NCBI GenBank assembly: GCA_963717125.1
Contig: CAVQVG010000006.1
Coordinates: 248,001 to 312,000, forward strand
Origin: RYN-230 sp963717125
Lineage (GTDB): Bacteria; Actinomycetota; Actinomycetes; Streptosporangiales; Streptosporangiaceae
DNA length: 64,000 bases
Reading direction: 5' to 3'
Position numbers and translations under genes: made by a program. Every line of letters begins with the position of its first letter. Position 1 is the first letter of the stretch. Shown piece after piece: positions 17,211-26,308 of the stretch. Under the pieces are notes generated by a model. That model worked only from the letters and a program-made list of their open reading frames with translations. It made no database searches and was not told the DNA's origin.

Positions 17211-18251
17211 GTGAAAGCCGCCGTGATCGTCAACCCCACCAAGCACGAGAATCTGCCCGCGTTCCGCTCCGCGGTCGCCGAGGCCATGGCCCGGCGCGGC
17301 TGGGCCGAGCCGCTGTGGCTGGAGACGACACCCGAGGAGACCGGGCAGGGCCTGGCCCGGGCCGCGCTGGCCGCCCAGGTGAATCTGGTGCTGGCCAGCG
17401 GCGGCGACGGCACCGTCACCGCGTGCGCCGACGGGCTGGCGGGCAGCGGCGTCCCGCTGGGCGTAGTGCCGGCCGGCACCGGCAATCTGCTGGCCCGCAA
17501 CCTCGGGCTGCCGCTCGGCCTGAATGAGGCGCTCGCGGTGTGCCTCGGCGGCACCGACCGGCGGCTCGACGTGGGCAGCGCGAACGGCCGCACGTTCGTG
17601 GCCATGGCGGGCCTGGGCTTCGACGCGGAGCTGCTCGACAGCACGGGGGAGCCGCTCAAGCGGCGGCTGGGCTGGGCCGCCTACGCGGTGTCCGGGCTGC
17701 GCCACCTGGGGGCCCGGCCGGTGCGGGCCAGCCTGCGCGCGGACGGCGGGCCGGTGCTGCGCCGCCGGGCCAGCAGCGTGCTGATCGGCAACGTCGGTGC
17801 GCTGCAGGGCGGGCTGACGCTGCTGCCCGGCGCCGAGCCGGACGACGGGGTGCTCGACCTGCTGGTACTCACCGCGCGGGGCCCGGCCGGCTGGCTGGCC
17901 CTGGCCACGGACGTGCTGCTGCGCCGCCGCCGGACCAGGCACCTGGCCCGGATCGCGTTCCGTGACCTGCACGTCGTGCTGGATCGCCCGCAGCTGTGGG
18001 AACTCGACGGCGAGGTCATCGGCCGCACCCGCGAGCTGCGGGTTACCGTCCGGCCGGGCGCGCTGCTGGTCCGGGTGCCCCAGCAGATTAGCCCGGGGGG
18101 ACGACTCCCCGGACCGCCGCCCGATCGCCGCTTCGCGCCGAGCGTCGGCTCGGCGAGCACACGCCTGCGGCGCGCCGCGCCTCGCCGACGCGGCAGAGGC
18201 CGGACGATACTGCATGGTTCGGCTGCCTCGAGGGTACTGAGGGCGGGCTGA
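17211..18251 (+). CDS. Diacylglycerol kinase-family lipid kinase (possibly read through past its natural end)
   Basis: The protein begins 'MKAAVIVNPTKHENLPAFRS'; the catalytic domain shows 'VLASGGDGTVTACADGLAGS' and 'PLGVVPAGTGNLLARNLGLP', and the C-terminal domain ends near 'LWELDGEVIGRTRELRVTV'. Such YegS/DgkB-like enzymes phosphorylate lipids at the membrane. The GTG at 17211 opens the conserved start. The last ~50 residues are Arg/Pro-rich and lie over two GC hairpins, unlike the family. One more C in the CCCC run near 18079 would end the protein as 'VRVPPAD' at TAG 18089-18091, so the annotated tail may be an artefact. It diverges from pgeF. Confidence 0.82.
   Translation: MKAAVIVNPTKHENLPAFRSAVAEAMARRGWAEPLWLETTPEETGQGLARAALAAQVNLVLASGGDGTVTACADGLAGSGVPLGVVPAGTGNLLARNLGLPLGLNEALAVCLGGTDRRLDVGSANGRTFVAMAGLGFDAELLDSTGEPLKRRLGWAAYAVSGLRHLGARPVRASLRADGGPVLRRRASSVLIGNVGALQGGLTLLPGAEPDDGVLDLLVLTARGPAGWLALATDVLLRRRRTRHLARIAFRDLHVVLDRPQLWELDGEVIGRTRELRVTVRPGALLVRVPQQISPGGRLPGPPPDRRFAPSVGSASTRLRRAAPRRRGRGRTILHGSAASRVLRAG
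18137..18154 (+). terminator. Perfect 7-bp hairpin inside the 3' tail of the lipid kinase frame
   Basis: GCCGAGC (18137-18143) pairs with GCTCGGC (18148-18154) across a 4-nt loop. A second G/C stem (CCGGGG with CCCCGG, 18093-18112) precedes it. Both fit a terminator region and suggest that the true stop of the kinase gene is earlier than 18251. Confidence 0.4.
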
Positions 18252-18285
18252 CCCTGCTGCCAAACCCTCCGAAGGTGGCCTGAAC

Positions 18286-19806
18286 GTGTGGAACCGGCTC
18301 GAACAGCGTGAGCTGAACCGGCTGGCCCGGCGGATAACCGGCGGCCCGGGAGCGCTCCCGGCCCCGGACCGGCCCGCCGGGACGGACCTGCTGCCACAGA
18401 TCAAGCACGTCGTCGTGCTGATGATGGAAAACCATTCCTACGACAACTACCTGGGCATGCTGGACGGCCGGGGAGACGGGTTCCCGCTCGGCCCGGACGG
18501 CCAGCCGGAAGTGTCCAACTCCGGCCTGGAAGGCGAGTCCGTCCCGGCACACCACCTGATGAGCACCGTCCAGGTGCCCGAAGCGCCGTCCCAGGGCTGG
18601 CACGCCACCCACCTGCAGTGGGACGACGGCAAGCTGGACGGGTTCGTCAGCGCCACCGAGCAGATCATGCCGGACAAGGACGCCACCGCGGCGATGGGCT
18701 ACTGGACCGAGCGCGACCTGCCCTTCTACTACGGCCTGGCCCGGACGTTCCCGCTGGCCGACCGGTGGTTCTCGTCCTGCCTCGGCCCGACGTTCCCGAA
18801 CCGCCGGTTCCTCATCTCCGGGACGGCCAACGGGCTGATCGACGACCTGCCGGTTAACCTGGCCGACTACCCGGCCAGCGGGACCATCTTCGACGCGCTG
18901 ACCAAGCACGGCATCACCTGGGCGAACTACCACCCGGTCGCGGGCAGCCGGACCCGGTACGGCCGGGCGCTGCGGTACCGCGTCAGAACGCTCCGGCGCA
19001 GGCTGCGCACGCTGCGCCGGGTGGCCCCCGGCTCGCTGACCGGGCTGCAGAAGGACATCCAGTTCACCGCGGACATCTACCCGCTGGGCGTCGCCCGGTA
19101 CATGCTCCACGTGCGCAGCACCGATGAATTCTTCAGCGACGCCGCGGCTGGCACGTTGCCGGCGTTCAGCATCGTAGATCCTGACTTCTCGGCCTACTCG
19201 GAGGAGAACCCGCAGGATATCCAGAAGGGGGAGAGCTTCGCCTCGGCCGTCATCGACGCGGTGATGCACGGCCAGGGCTGGCCGAACACCCTGCTGATCT
19301 GGCTCTACGACGAGCACGGCGGCTACTACGACCATGTGCCGCCGCCGGCCGCCCCGGCGCCGGACGACGTGCCCGGCCACAGCGTGGTGATCAGCCGGTC
19401 CTGGCTGCACTCGGTGCTGCGGCTGGTGGCCCCGGGCTACGTGCGCAGCGTCGAGAAGCTCGACGCCGGGCCGCAGAGCTATGACCGGTACGGCTTCCGG
19501 GTGCCGGCCGTGCTGGTCTCGCCGTACGCCCGGCCCGGCTACCTGACGAGCGAGACATTCGACCACACCTCGGTGCTCAAGCTGCTGGAGGTGAAGTGGA
19601 ACCTGCCCGCGCTGACCGCCCGGGACGCGGCCGCCGTGGCCCCGCTCGACGCGCTGGACTTCGACCACCCGCCGGCCTTTCGCGACCCCGCCCGAGCTGC
19701 CCGCGCCCGCGTTGCGCTGGGGTTCCTGGTAGCCGCCCGGCGGTGGAAAGGACCGAGCAGATGGCTGTCGACCTGCAGGAATTCGGCACGGCCCTGGCCG
19801 AGCTGA
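18286..19806 (+). CDS. Phospholipase C / acid phosphatase family phosphoesterase (PF04185)
   Basis: The protein has 506 residues. It shows the metal/nucleophile segment 'HVVVLMMENHSYDNYLGML' near residue 45, 'RTFPLADRWFSSCLGPTFPN', 'LLIWLYDEHGGYYDHVPPP' and 'VSPYARPGYLTSETFDHTS'. These match the phosphoesterase family of PlcA/PlcC and AcpA. No Tat or Sec signal peptide is visible, unlike secreted PLCs, so it may act inside the cell or be exported another way. The last ~15 residues overlap the start of the GAF-ANTAR gene by 46 bases. GTG start at 18286 with AAGGTGG upstream. Confidence 0.87.
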   Translation: MWNRLEQRELNRLARRITGGPGALPAPDRPAGTDLLPQIKHVVVLMMENHSYDNYLGMLDGRGDGFPLGPDGQPEVSNSGLEGESVPAHHLMSTVQVPEAPSQGWHATHLQWDDGKLDGFVSATEQIMPDKDATAAMGYWTERDLPFYYGLARTFPLADRWFSSCLGPTFPNRRFLISGTANGLIDDLPVNLADYPASGTIFDALTKHGITWANYHPVAGSRTRYGRALRYRVRTLRRRLRTLRRVAPGSLTGLQKDIQFTADIYPLGVARYMLHVRSTDEFFSDAAAGTLPAFSIVDPDFSAYSEENPQDIQKGESFASAVIDAVMHGQGWPNTLLIWLYDEHGGYYDHVPPPAAPAPDDVPGHSVVISRSWLHSVLRLVAPGYVRSVEKLDAGPQSYDRYGFRVPAVLVSPYARPGYLTSETFDHTSVLKLLEVKWNLPALTARDAAAVAPLDALDFDHPPAFRDPARAARARVALGFLVAARRWKGPSRWLSTCRNSARPWPS

Positions 19807-20465
19807 GCAGGCTGCGGTTCGGTGAGATGAGCGTCGACGACGCGATGCGGGACATCGTGCAGACCACCCACACCGTCTTCGGCGTGTCCGGAGCGGGCCT
19901 GATGCTGGCCGACGGCGAGCATCACCTGCGCAACGTCGCGGTGTCCGACGACCGCCTCCGCCACCTGGAAGACCTGCAGATATACCACCAGGAAGGCCCG
20001 TGCGTCACGGCCTTCGAGGAGCAGCAGCTGGTCGGTGCGGAGGACCTGACCGAGGACCACCGCTGGCCCCGGTTCACCGCGGCCGCCGTGGACCGCGGCG
20101 TCCGGGCCGTGCTGGCCAGCCCGCTGCCCTACCACCAGGACGCGGTCGGCGTGGTGGCGGTGCTGTCCGAAGAGCGGCACCCCTGGTCGCCCGAGGGTGA
20201 GCTGGCCCTGCTGGCGCTGACCGACCTGGCCGCGCTGCTCATCGCCAGCATGATGCAGGAACAGCAGCAGTCCAAGCTGGCCGCCCAGCTGCAGCTGGCG
20301 CTGAACACCCGGGCCGTCATCGAGCAGGCCAAGGGTGTGCTGATCGGCCAGCACGGGCTGACCCCGCACCAGGCGTATCAGCAGCTGCGCGACCAGGCCC
20401 GGTCGGAGCGCCGCAAGCTGGCCGCCGTTTCAGCCGACGTTGTGCGGAAAGCGGCCGGCCAATGA
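19761..20465 (+). CDS. GAF and ANTAR domain protein (putative RNA-binding antiterminator)
   Basis: The protein has 234 residues. The GAF domain (about 20-165) includes 'VQTTHTVFGVSGAGLMLADG' and 'YHQEGPCVTAFEEQQLV'. The ANTAR domain (about 175-230) has 'AQLQLALNTRAVIEQAKGVL' and 'HQAYQQLRDQARSERRKL'. ANTAR domains bind paired hairpins in nascent RNA and prevent termination, while the GAF module senses a ligand. This pairing is very common in Actinobacteria. The ATG at 19761 follows AAAGGA and lies inside the end of the phospholipase gene, so the two are co-translated. RNA targets are not evident in the window. Confidence 0.92.
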   Translation: MAVDLQEFGTALAELSRLRFGEMSVDDAMRDIVQTTHTVFGVSGAGLMLADGEHHLRNVAVSDDRLRHLEDLQIYHQEGPCVTAFEEQQLVGAEDLTEDHRWPRFTAAAVDRGVRAVLASPLPYHQDAVGVVAVLSEERHPWSPEGELALLALTDLAALLIASMMQEQQQSKLAAQLQLALNTRAVIEQAKGVLIGQHGLTPHQAYQQLRDQARSERRKLAAVSADVVRKAAGQ

Positions 20466-20650
20466 AAATGTGTGCGCCGGGCCATGACGGGCAGGGTGGA
20501 ATGGCTAGCACGCCGCCGCCGAGACCCCCGCGGTTGACCGCACGGTCGATGCTCGTCATCGCGCGGCTCCGGCACTGCGTCGGAGTTGCCCCTCCTGGCA
20601 GCACCTGGCTGATCAATCAGAAACTGTCCCTGCTCGCCTAGGAGATAACC

Positions 20651-20806
20651 ATGATCGTCATCGGTATCGTTCTGCTTTTGCTCGGCTTCCTGCTCAAGGT
20701 CGCGATCCTGTGGACGCTCGGGATCATCGTGCTGGTGGTGGGCCTGATCCTGCTGCTGCTCGGCTCGATCGGGCACGCGGTGGGCCCACGCCGCCATTAT
20801 TGGTAG
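20651..20806 (+). CDS. DUF6131-like 51-residue hydrophobic microprotein
   Basis: ATG at 20651 follows GGAG with a good spacing. The product is 51 residues: 'MIVIGIVLLLLGFLLKVAIL', a second hydrophobic stretch 'LGIIVLVVGLILLLLGSIG', and the tail 'GPRRHYW'. The two-helix hairpin and the C-terminal RR(H/Y)YW are typical of a small membrane protein family widespread in Actinobacteria that I recall as DUF6131. Function unknown. It is too short for most ORF callers but the start, codon use and conserved tail make it real. Confidence 0.85.
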   Translation: MIVIGIVLLLLGFLLKVAILWTLGIIVLVVGLILLLLGSIGHAVGPRRHYW

Positions 20807-20858
20807 GCAGCCCGCTGTACCGGGCCCGGCGGGACACGGTTCCGCCGGGCCCGCGGGC

Positions 20859-21623
20859 TTAGCCGATAGCGCTGCCGAACAGGTGCCCGATGCCGTAGGT
20901 GAAGGCCAGGCCGAGCGCTCCGCCGATGATTACCCGCAGGACGGCGCGGCGGACGTTGCTGCCGCCCAGGCGGGCGCTGAGGGCGCCAGTCAAGCCGAGA
21001 GCGATCAGGACGGCGACAAAGGTAACTGGGACCCGCAGGCTGGTTGGCGGCAGCAGGATGGCCAGCATCGGCAGCAGAGCGCCGGAGGTAAACGACAGCG
21101 CCGAAGCGCTGGCCGCCTGGACGGGGCTGGGGATGTCAGCGGGGTCGATGTGCAATTCGGCGTCCAGATGGGCGGACAGGGCGCCGCTTGCGGTCAGTTC
21201 GGTGGCCACGGAACGGGCGGTCGCCGCGGAAAGGCCTTTGGCTTCGTACAGGGCGGTCAGCTCGGTGAATTCGGCGTCCGGGGTGTCAGCGAGTTCACGT
21301 TTCTCCTGCTTTATCTGAGCGCGCTCGCTGTCGCGCTGGCTCGAGACCGATACGTACTCGCCCAGCGCCATCGATACGGCCCCGGCGACCAGCCCGGCCA
21401 GTCCGGCGGTGAAGATAGGGCCGCGGGCCGTGGTGGCCCCGGCCACTCCGATGACGATGCCGGCGACCGACACGATCCCGTCGTTGGCGCCCAGCACTGC
21501 GGCCCGCAGCCAATTCAGCCGTCCCGCTGTGCCGCCAGAGTGCGGCTCCCGGGGGTGCGTCGCCCGCCCACTCGCGGCGGCCTCCACCTGCGCGGCGGAG
21601 GGCATGACCTCGTCAGCGCTCAT
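20859..21623 (-). CDS. VIT1/CCC1-family Fe2+/Mn2+ transporter
   Basis: The protein has 254 residues. It shows the family opening 'LNWLRAAVLGANDGIVSVAG', then 'GLVAGAVSMALGEYVSVSSQ' with the metal-site Met/Glu residues. A cytoplasmic helical insert 'REL.....EFTELTALYEAKG' follows, with three further TM segments including 'FTSGALLPMLAILLPP'. VIT/CCC1 proteins move iron or manganese out of the cytoplasm. The length and TM layout are normal for bacterial members. ATG at 21623 gives a ~38-residue hydrophilic leader. It converges with the DUF6131 gene. Confidence 0.9.
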   Translation of the reverse strand: MSADEVMPSAAQVEAAASGRATHPREPHSGGTAGRLNWLRAAVLGANDGIVSVAGIVIGVAGATTARGPIFTAGLAGLVAGAVSMALGEYVSVSSQRDSERAQIKQEKRELADTPDAEFTELTALYEAKGLSAATARSVATELTASGALSAHLDAELHIDPADIPSPVQAASASALSFTSGALLPMLAILLPPTSLRVPVTFVAVLIALGLTGALSARLGGSNVRRAVLRVIIGGALGLAFTYGIGHLFGSAIG

Positions 21624-21682
21624 GCCTCCACAAGTACTGCAACGTCAGCCGACACGCCAGGTGCCGCTGGCTAAGGTGCCGT

Positions 21683-23293
21683 TCAGTCTGGGTCGGGCCG
21701 GTGCTCGCGGTGGTAGAGCCACAGCCAGATGTCGCTCACCTGCCACCGGTGGATGAGCTGGAACGGCTCGCCACGCAGCACCGCCGGACGGCCGGGCAGC
21801 GGCGCGTCGGCTTCCGCCACCCACACCCGGCTGACCCGGCTCAGCCGGCTGCGTACCACCGGCAGCGGGGCGTTTGTGCCCGAGATCGTGCCGGCCTGGG
21901 CGGGCGACTGGCCGGCTGTGAGGTTGCGCAGCCGGGCCAGCCCGTAGGGGTAGGCGGCGGCGAACGAGGTCATGCCCGGCCCCTGCGGGTAGAGCACCGC
22001 GTCGCCCGGGCGGGCGTGCTGAGCGATGATCTGGTCCATGGCCCGGATGTTGTCGCTGTGCCCGTCCGGCCCGCGCTCGCCAAGCTGGGCGGGCAGGCCA
22101 GCCAGCACGATCAGGGCCAGCGCTATCGGCCCGGCCACCCGGCCCAGCGCGGCCAGCCCGGCCCCGATCAGCAGGGCCAGCGCCGGCTCGCAGAACACGA
22201 TGTACCGGAACGTGTAGACCGGCTGCAGCTGGGAGCCCGCGATGAGCAGGGCCGGGGGCACGACCAGCCAGGGCAGGCCCAGCGCGGCCAGCCGCCCGGG
22301 CCACGCCGCACGGAACCGGGACCAGCCGGCCAGCGCGGTCACGGCCAGCGCGGCTGCCATGATCACGGCGACGGCCAGCACCGCCCCTGGGGTGCCGGCC
22401 AGCCGCCCGGTATTGGCCAGCGTGCCGGCCAGCGGCGTGCGCAGCCAGCGCACCTGGTCCCGCTGCGACCAGGCCAGCAGCTCCAGCGGGAGGAGGATCA
22501 GCCCGGCCACCGAGACCGCGGCCAGCCACCGGCGGGTCACCTGGCGGCCAGCCCGGCGGCGCAGCACCAGCAGCGTCGCCCCGTGCGCCGCGATGAGCAG
22601 CAGGCCGAAGACGTTGGCCAGCCCCAGCGCGATCAGGCTCGCCGCGTACCAGCACGCCCACCGTGTTTGTCCCGGGGTGCGCCCCGCCTCGCCTGGCGGG
22701 GCACTGTTACCCGTCTCTAGCAGCCGGACGAAGCAGTACGTAGCGGCGGTGGCGATGGCGGTTTCCAGCGCGAACGGCCGGGCGTCCTGGCCGAACCAGC
22801 TGACCGCGGGCACCGCCGCGAAGCTGAGCCCGGCGGCCAGGCCGGCCGCTGGGCCGGCCAGGCGCCTGCCCAGCGCGGTGAGCAGCCCCGCGGCGGCCGC
22901 CATGGCCAGCGCGGAGGGCAGCCGCAGAGCGAGCTCGCCGCCGCCGGCCAGCCGCACCAGCGGCCACATGAGTAGGTAATACGCCCCGTGCACCGCGTCC
23001 ATCTGGCCCAGCATGCGGATCAGCTGGGGGAGGGACCGGTGCACCGCGGACAGCGTGGCGCCCTCGTCCCGCCACAACGAGGGCCCGCCGATCCGCCACA
23101 GGGTGACCGCCAGGGTGAATAGCGCGGCGCAGGCCGGGGCCAGCCAGGCCGGCCAGCGGGCCGGTGCGTGCGGGTCCGGTGCGTGCCGGGCTGGCGCCGG
23201 GGCGGGGGAGTGCGCGCGCGGCCCGGTGACCGCCGCCGCGGCTGGGGCGGGAGCCGCATCGAGCTGGGTCGCGAGTGGTGCGAGGTCGCCCAC
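21683..23293 (-). CDS. GT-C-fold glycosyltransferase (family 39 / mannosyltransferase-like)
   Basis: The protein has 536 residues and about 10-12 TM segments. The catalytic acidic motif of polyprenyl-phosphate-sugar-dependent enzymes sits in the first external loop: 'GGPSLWRDEGATLSAVHRSL'. 'HGAYYLLMWPLVRLAGGGEL' and 'ALRLPSALAMAAAAGLLTAL' follow, as in PMT_2/ArnT-like proteins. A soluble C-terminal domain ends the protein ('MDQIIAQHARPGDAVLYPQG'). These enzymes glycosylate proteins, lipids or wall polymers outside the membrane. The acceptor is unknown. A 30-residue Ala/Pro-rich leader precedes TM1. Confidence 0.82.
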   Translation of the reverse strand: MGDLAPLATQLDAAPAPAAAAVTGPRAHSPAPAPARHAPDPHAPARWPAWLAPACAALFTLAVTLWRIGGPSLWRDEGATLSAVHRSLPQLIRMLGQMDAVHGAYYLLMWPLVRLAGGGELALRLPSALAMAAAAGLLTALGRRLAGPAAGLAAGLSFAAVPAVSWFGQDARPFALETAIATAATYCFVRLLETGNSAPPGEAGRTPGQTRWACWYAASLIALGLANVFGLLLIAAHGATLLVLRRRAGRQVTRRWLAAVSVAGLILLPLELLAWSQRDQVRWLRTPLAGTLANTGRLAGTPGAVLAVAVIMAAALAVTALAGWSRFRAAWPGRLAALGLPWLVVPPALLIAGSQLQPVYTFRYIVFCEPALALLIGAGLAALGRVAGPIALALIVLAGLPAQLGERGPDGHSDNIRAMDQIIAQHARPGDAVLYPQGPGMTSFAAAYPYGLARLRNLTAGQSPAQAGTISGTNAPLPVVRSRLSRVSRVWVAEADAPLPGRPAVLRGEPFQLIHRWQVSDIWLWLYHREHRPDPD

Positions 23294-23413
23294 ACTGAGC
23301 AGAGTAGGGCCGCGTCAGGAGTGGTTAACGGGGTTACCTATCCGGTTTTGCTCAATCCAGACCGGATGTAAAGGGAGCCGTGAAACTCCTGCCGCCGCCG
23401 GCGGCCGCGCGGC

Positions 23414-23704
23414 CTAACGCGAGGACAGCACCTCAGCTATCTTGGCCGCGGCTGCGGACGGGTCGTCGGCGTCATGCAGCAGCTCGCCCCAGGACCAGCG
23501 ATAGTACCAGCGGAGCCGGCCCATGCCATCGGTGCCCGGAGTGCAGTCAATGCTCTCGGCCAGCATGGTCGCACCGGGGATGAAAATATGCAGCATCGCA
23601 GGGTAGGTGGTTTTCACCGAGGCATGCAATCCCTTGGTGTCAAGGGCCGTTGCGAGCCGGTGCAAATAGTAGCTGCGTGCGTGATCGCGGGTTCCGTCCA
23701 GCAT
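23414..23704 (-). CDS. Conserved hypothetical protein (small, 'SYYLHRLATALDTKGL' type)
   Basis: The protein has 96 residues from ATG 23704, or 115 from a TTG at 23761 whose TTGA overlaps the stop of the upstream gene. The conserved-looking body is 'LDGTRDHARSYYLHRLATAL', 'VKTTYPAMLHIFIPGATML' and 'RLRWYYRWSWGELLHDADDP'. There are no TM segments and no motif I can name. The C-terminal helix 'AAAAKIAEVLSSR' ends it. It is most likely co-transcribed with the Tyr/Pro-rich membrane protein upstream. It may be cytoplasmic; I do not assign a role. Confidence 0.65.
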   Translation of the reverse strand: MLDGTRDHARSYYLHRLATALDTKGLHASVKTTYPAMLHIFIPGATMLAESIDCTPGTDGMGRLRWYYRWSWGELLHDADDPSAAAAKIAEVLSSR

Positions 23705-23757
23705 CTCCCCTGCCTTGCGTCGGTCGGCACATTGTCGCGGCGGGCGGGGTAGGTTTG

Positions 23758-26105
23758 TCAACCCTGACGAGAGTGATAGCCGCCATACCCGTCAGGGCCG
23801 TACGGATCGGTGCCCGGGCCGCCCGGGTACCGCGCGTTCTGCTGGCTGTCGTCGGCGTATCTGCTGTCGTAGCCGTCCTGGCCCGGCTGGGCGTGCTGGG
23901 CGTGCTGGGCGTGCTGGCCATTGGCCGCTGAATAGCCGTTGCTGCCCGGGTAGTCATTACTGTCCGGGTAGCCGCCACCGCCGTTCTGGTAGGCGGCGCC
24001 GTTCGGGTACGGGCCGCTGTCCGGGTAGCCGGCGCCGTTCTGGTACGCGGCGCTGTCCTGGTACCCGCCGGGGCTGGCCGGATACGGGTAGGCGGCCGGC
24101 GGTGGTGCCGCGGCTGCGGGCGGGGCCGAGTACCAGGTGGTACCGGGATCCTGGCTGCCGTGGCCGGCTGTCGCCGGGTACCCGTCACGGCCTGGGCCGT
24201 AGGGGTCCGGGTAGCCGGCCGACCCGCCGTAGCCGCTGCCGGCTGGCCCAGCGCCGTAGCTGCCCTGGCTGCTGGCGGCCGGTGCGGCCGGTGCGGGCGG
24301 CGCGGCCGGTGGATACGTGGGCCCGGTGCTTTCCGGCGCTGGCGGCGGTGCGCTGTCCACGAAACTGCCGTACGGATTTCCCGACCCGGACTGTGGTGAC
24401 GTGGTCTCGGCCGGGCGCGCGTCATCGTCCCAGGACGGCCGGGCGGGCGGCGCGGTGGCCGGGTAACCGGCGTTCGGGTCGGTCCGCTCACCGGCGGCCG
24501 CCGGGTAGCCGTGCCTGCTGGCCGGGGCCGGGTAGTCGCGCCGGCCGTCCGCCGGGCCGCGGTAGCTGTCCTGCCCGGCCGGCCCGGCCGGGTAGTCACC
24601 GCGGTCGGGGCTGCGCGGGTAGCCGCGGGATTCCCCGGCGGCGCCACGGGCCGGGTCCCGCTGGGCCGCACGGCCCGAACCGCGATACGACCGGCTGTCC
24701 GGGGCCGGAGCGGCGTCACGCGCGTAGGCCGGACTGGTCAGCGGGTCGTCGCCGACCGGGCCACGGGGCGCGGACCGGCGCCGGGCCGGGTCAGCCGGCG
24801 CGCTGCTCATCGGCGCGCTGCTCATCGGCCCGGTGCCGATCGGCGCGCTGCCCATTGGCCCGGTGCCGATCGGTCCGGTGCTGACCGAGGCGGCGTTGGC
24901 CTGGATGGAGCTGGCCGGGATGGAGCTGGGTGGCATCTCAGCGGCGGCGCGCGACCGGCTGCGGACCGGCGTCCGCTCGGTGCCGTCGTAGTCGCGGCCC
25001 GGGGCCGACCGCCCGGCGCGGCTGGCCGGGGGCGAGCCCGCTGCCCTGGTGTCACGGTCGCCGGGTTCGGGCACCTGGGCGCCGCGCGGCCGGGCACCGG
25101 ACCGGCTGGTCTGGCGCGCGTCCAACTGCTGCGTGGCGTCGTCCTGCCCGGCCCGGTTCCGGCCGCGCCGGCCGTCCGAGCGATCCGCACCGGCCGCGGC
25201 GCGGTCCCGGTCGGGGCGCGGCGTGGCGGCGGGCCGGGCCGCCTGGCCGCGGGCCGGCTTGGCCGCGGCCGGGCGGCTGGACTGCGCGGTACGCGCGGTC
25301 GTGGCCAGTGGCTTGTCCGCGGACAGCTCGGCCCAGTACTGCTCGTCGGACAGCTTGTCCCATTCGGTGCTGGGCCAGTCATCGTCGTCGTCGTGCTTGC
25401 CGCGGGACGGCCGGCCGCTGCGCGTCTTCGGCTGGCTCCGCTGCCGGGTCTTGCTGTCCGGCCGGGGAATGTCCGCCCGGACCCGGGGAAAGACGTCGGA
25501 ATCGGCCAGGTCGGGGTCGGCATTGACCTGCCCGGTGGGGTAATCGTCCGGGGCCGCCGCGGACGGGCCGGTGTCGTAGAGCGCGGCCGCCGGCCCGGTG
25601 CCGAAGCTGTCGCCGCCGGGGCGCGCGGACGGCGTGGCCTGCCCGCTCCGCGCGGGCCGGGCGGCCGCCTGCACGACGGTCTCGGTGGCGTCGTCATAAC
25701 GCGCGCCACGGCGTGCGCTGGGGGTGCGCTCGCGCTGCCCCTCGTAGCCGCGGATCGGGGCCGGTTCGCCGTAGCCGCGGGATGACGGCTCATAGCCGCG
25801 GGACTGCTCGTAGCCCGCGCGGTCGCGGCGGTCCGCGCGGCCGGGATCACGGGCGTCCCGGCCCGGGCGCCGGGACATCGCCGGGCCACGTCCGCCGGGC
25901 CGGCGGCCGGCGGTTGCTGCCGGGCGCCGGAATCCCACCGGGCCTCCCGGTCCCGGGCATCACCGCCCCGGCCACGGATCCGGTCGCGGACGCTGGGCCG
26001 CCGGGCTGGCTCGTCCTCATCGTCGTGCCCACGCCGCATGCTGAAGAAAGCCGCGACGAGGAACGCGACGATCACGGCAACAAGGCCGATCACGAGCAAA
26101 TACAT
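23758..26105 (-). CDS. Membrane-anchored Tyr/Pro/Gly-rich low-complexity protein (frameshifted)
   Basis: The N-terminal frame starts at ATG 26105 with a single TM helix 'MYLLVIGLVAVIVAFLVAAF' followed by a charged stretch 'RRGHDDEDEPARRPSVRDRI'. The remaining ~700 residues lie in another frame, and the total is 3n+2, so one base is missing somewhere around 25850-25935. The body holds the segment 'WPSTEWDKLSDEQYWAELSA', several GPIGTGPMSSAP repeats, and a C-terminal array of G-Y-P-D-S / Y-Q-N-G-type repeats plus a 'QHAQHAQHAQ' run. From memory, similar proteins occur in Streptosporangiales-type actinobacteria. The cytoplasmic tail is intrinsically disordered and may drive multivalent assembly; this is inference. 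Confidence 0.7.
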
Positions 26106-26276
26106 CGCACCACCCAACACGCGATGGCCATGTGGTGGCCCCAGCGAGGCACACGCGGCCATCACGCGGGCCTTCCCCTGTGTCGCTGGCGCCCTCGAAT
26201 CCCCATCGAGGCAGAGCTACTGGTCAGTCAGTCTGACGGACCGTAAGGGCTCTGTCATGCGGTTAAGGATTTTTTT

Positions 26277-26296
26277 ACTAAGTCCGTTTACTTAGT
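26277..26296. promoter_or_regulatory. ACTAAGT-N6-ACTTAGT inverted repeat
   Basis: Perfect 7-bp arms (26277-26283, 26290-26296) with a 6-base spacer lie in an AT-rich pocket next to a T6 run. The site is about 170 bases upstream of the Tyr/Pro-rich protein gene and 12 bases after the PEBP stop. The strand and tract arrangement do not make an intrinsic terminator, so an operator is more likely. No cognate regulator is known. Confidence 0.4.
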
Positions 26297-26308
26297 GCGA
26301 TCGGGCGA

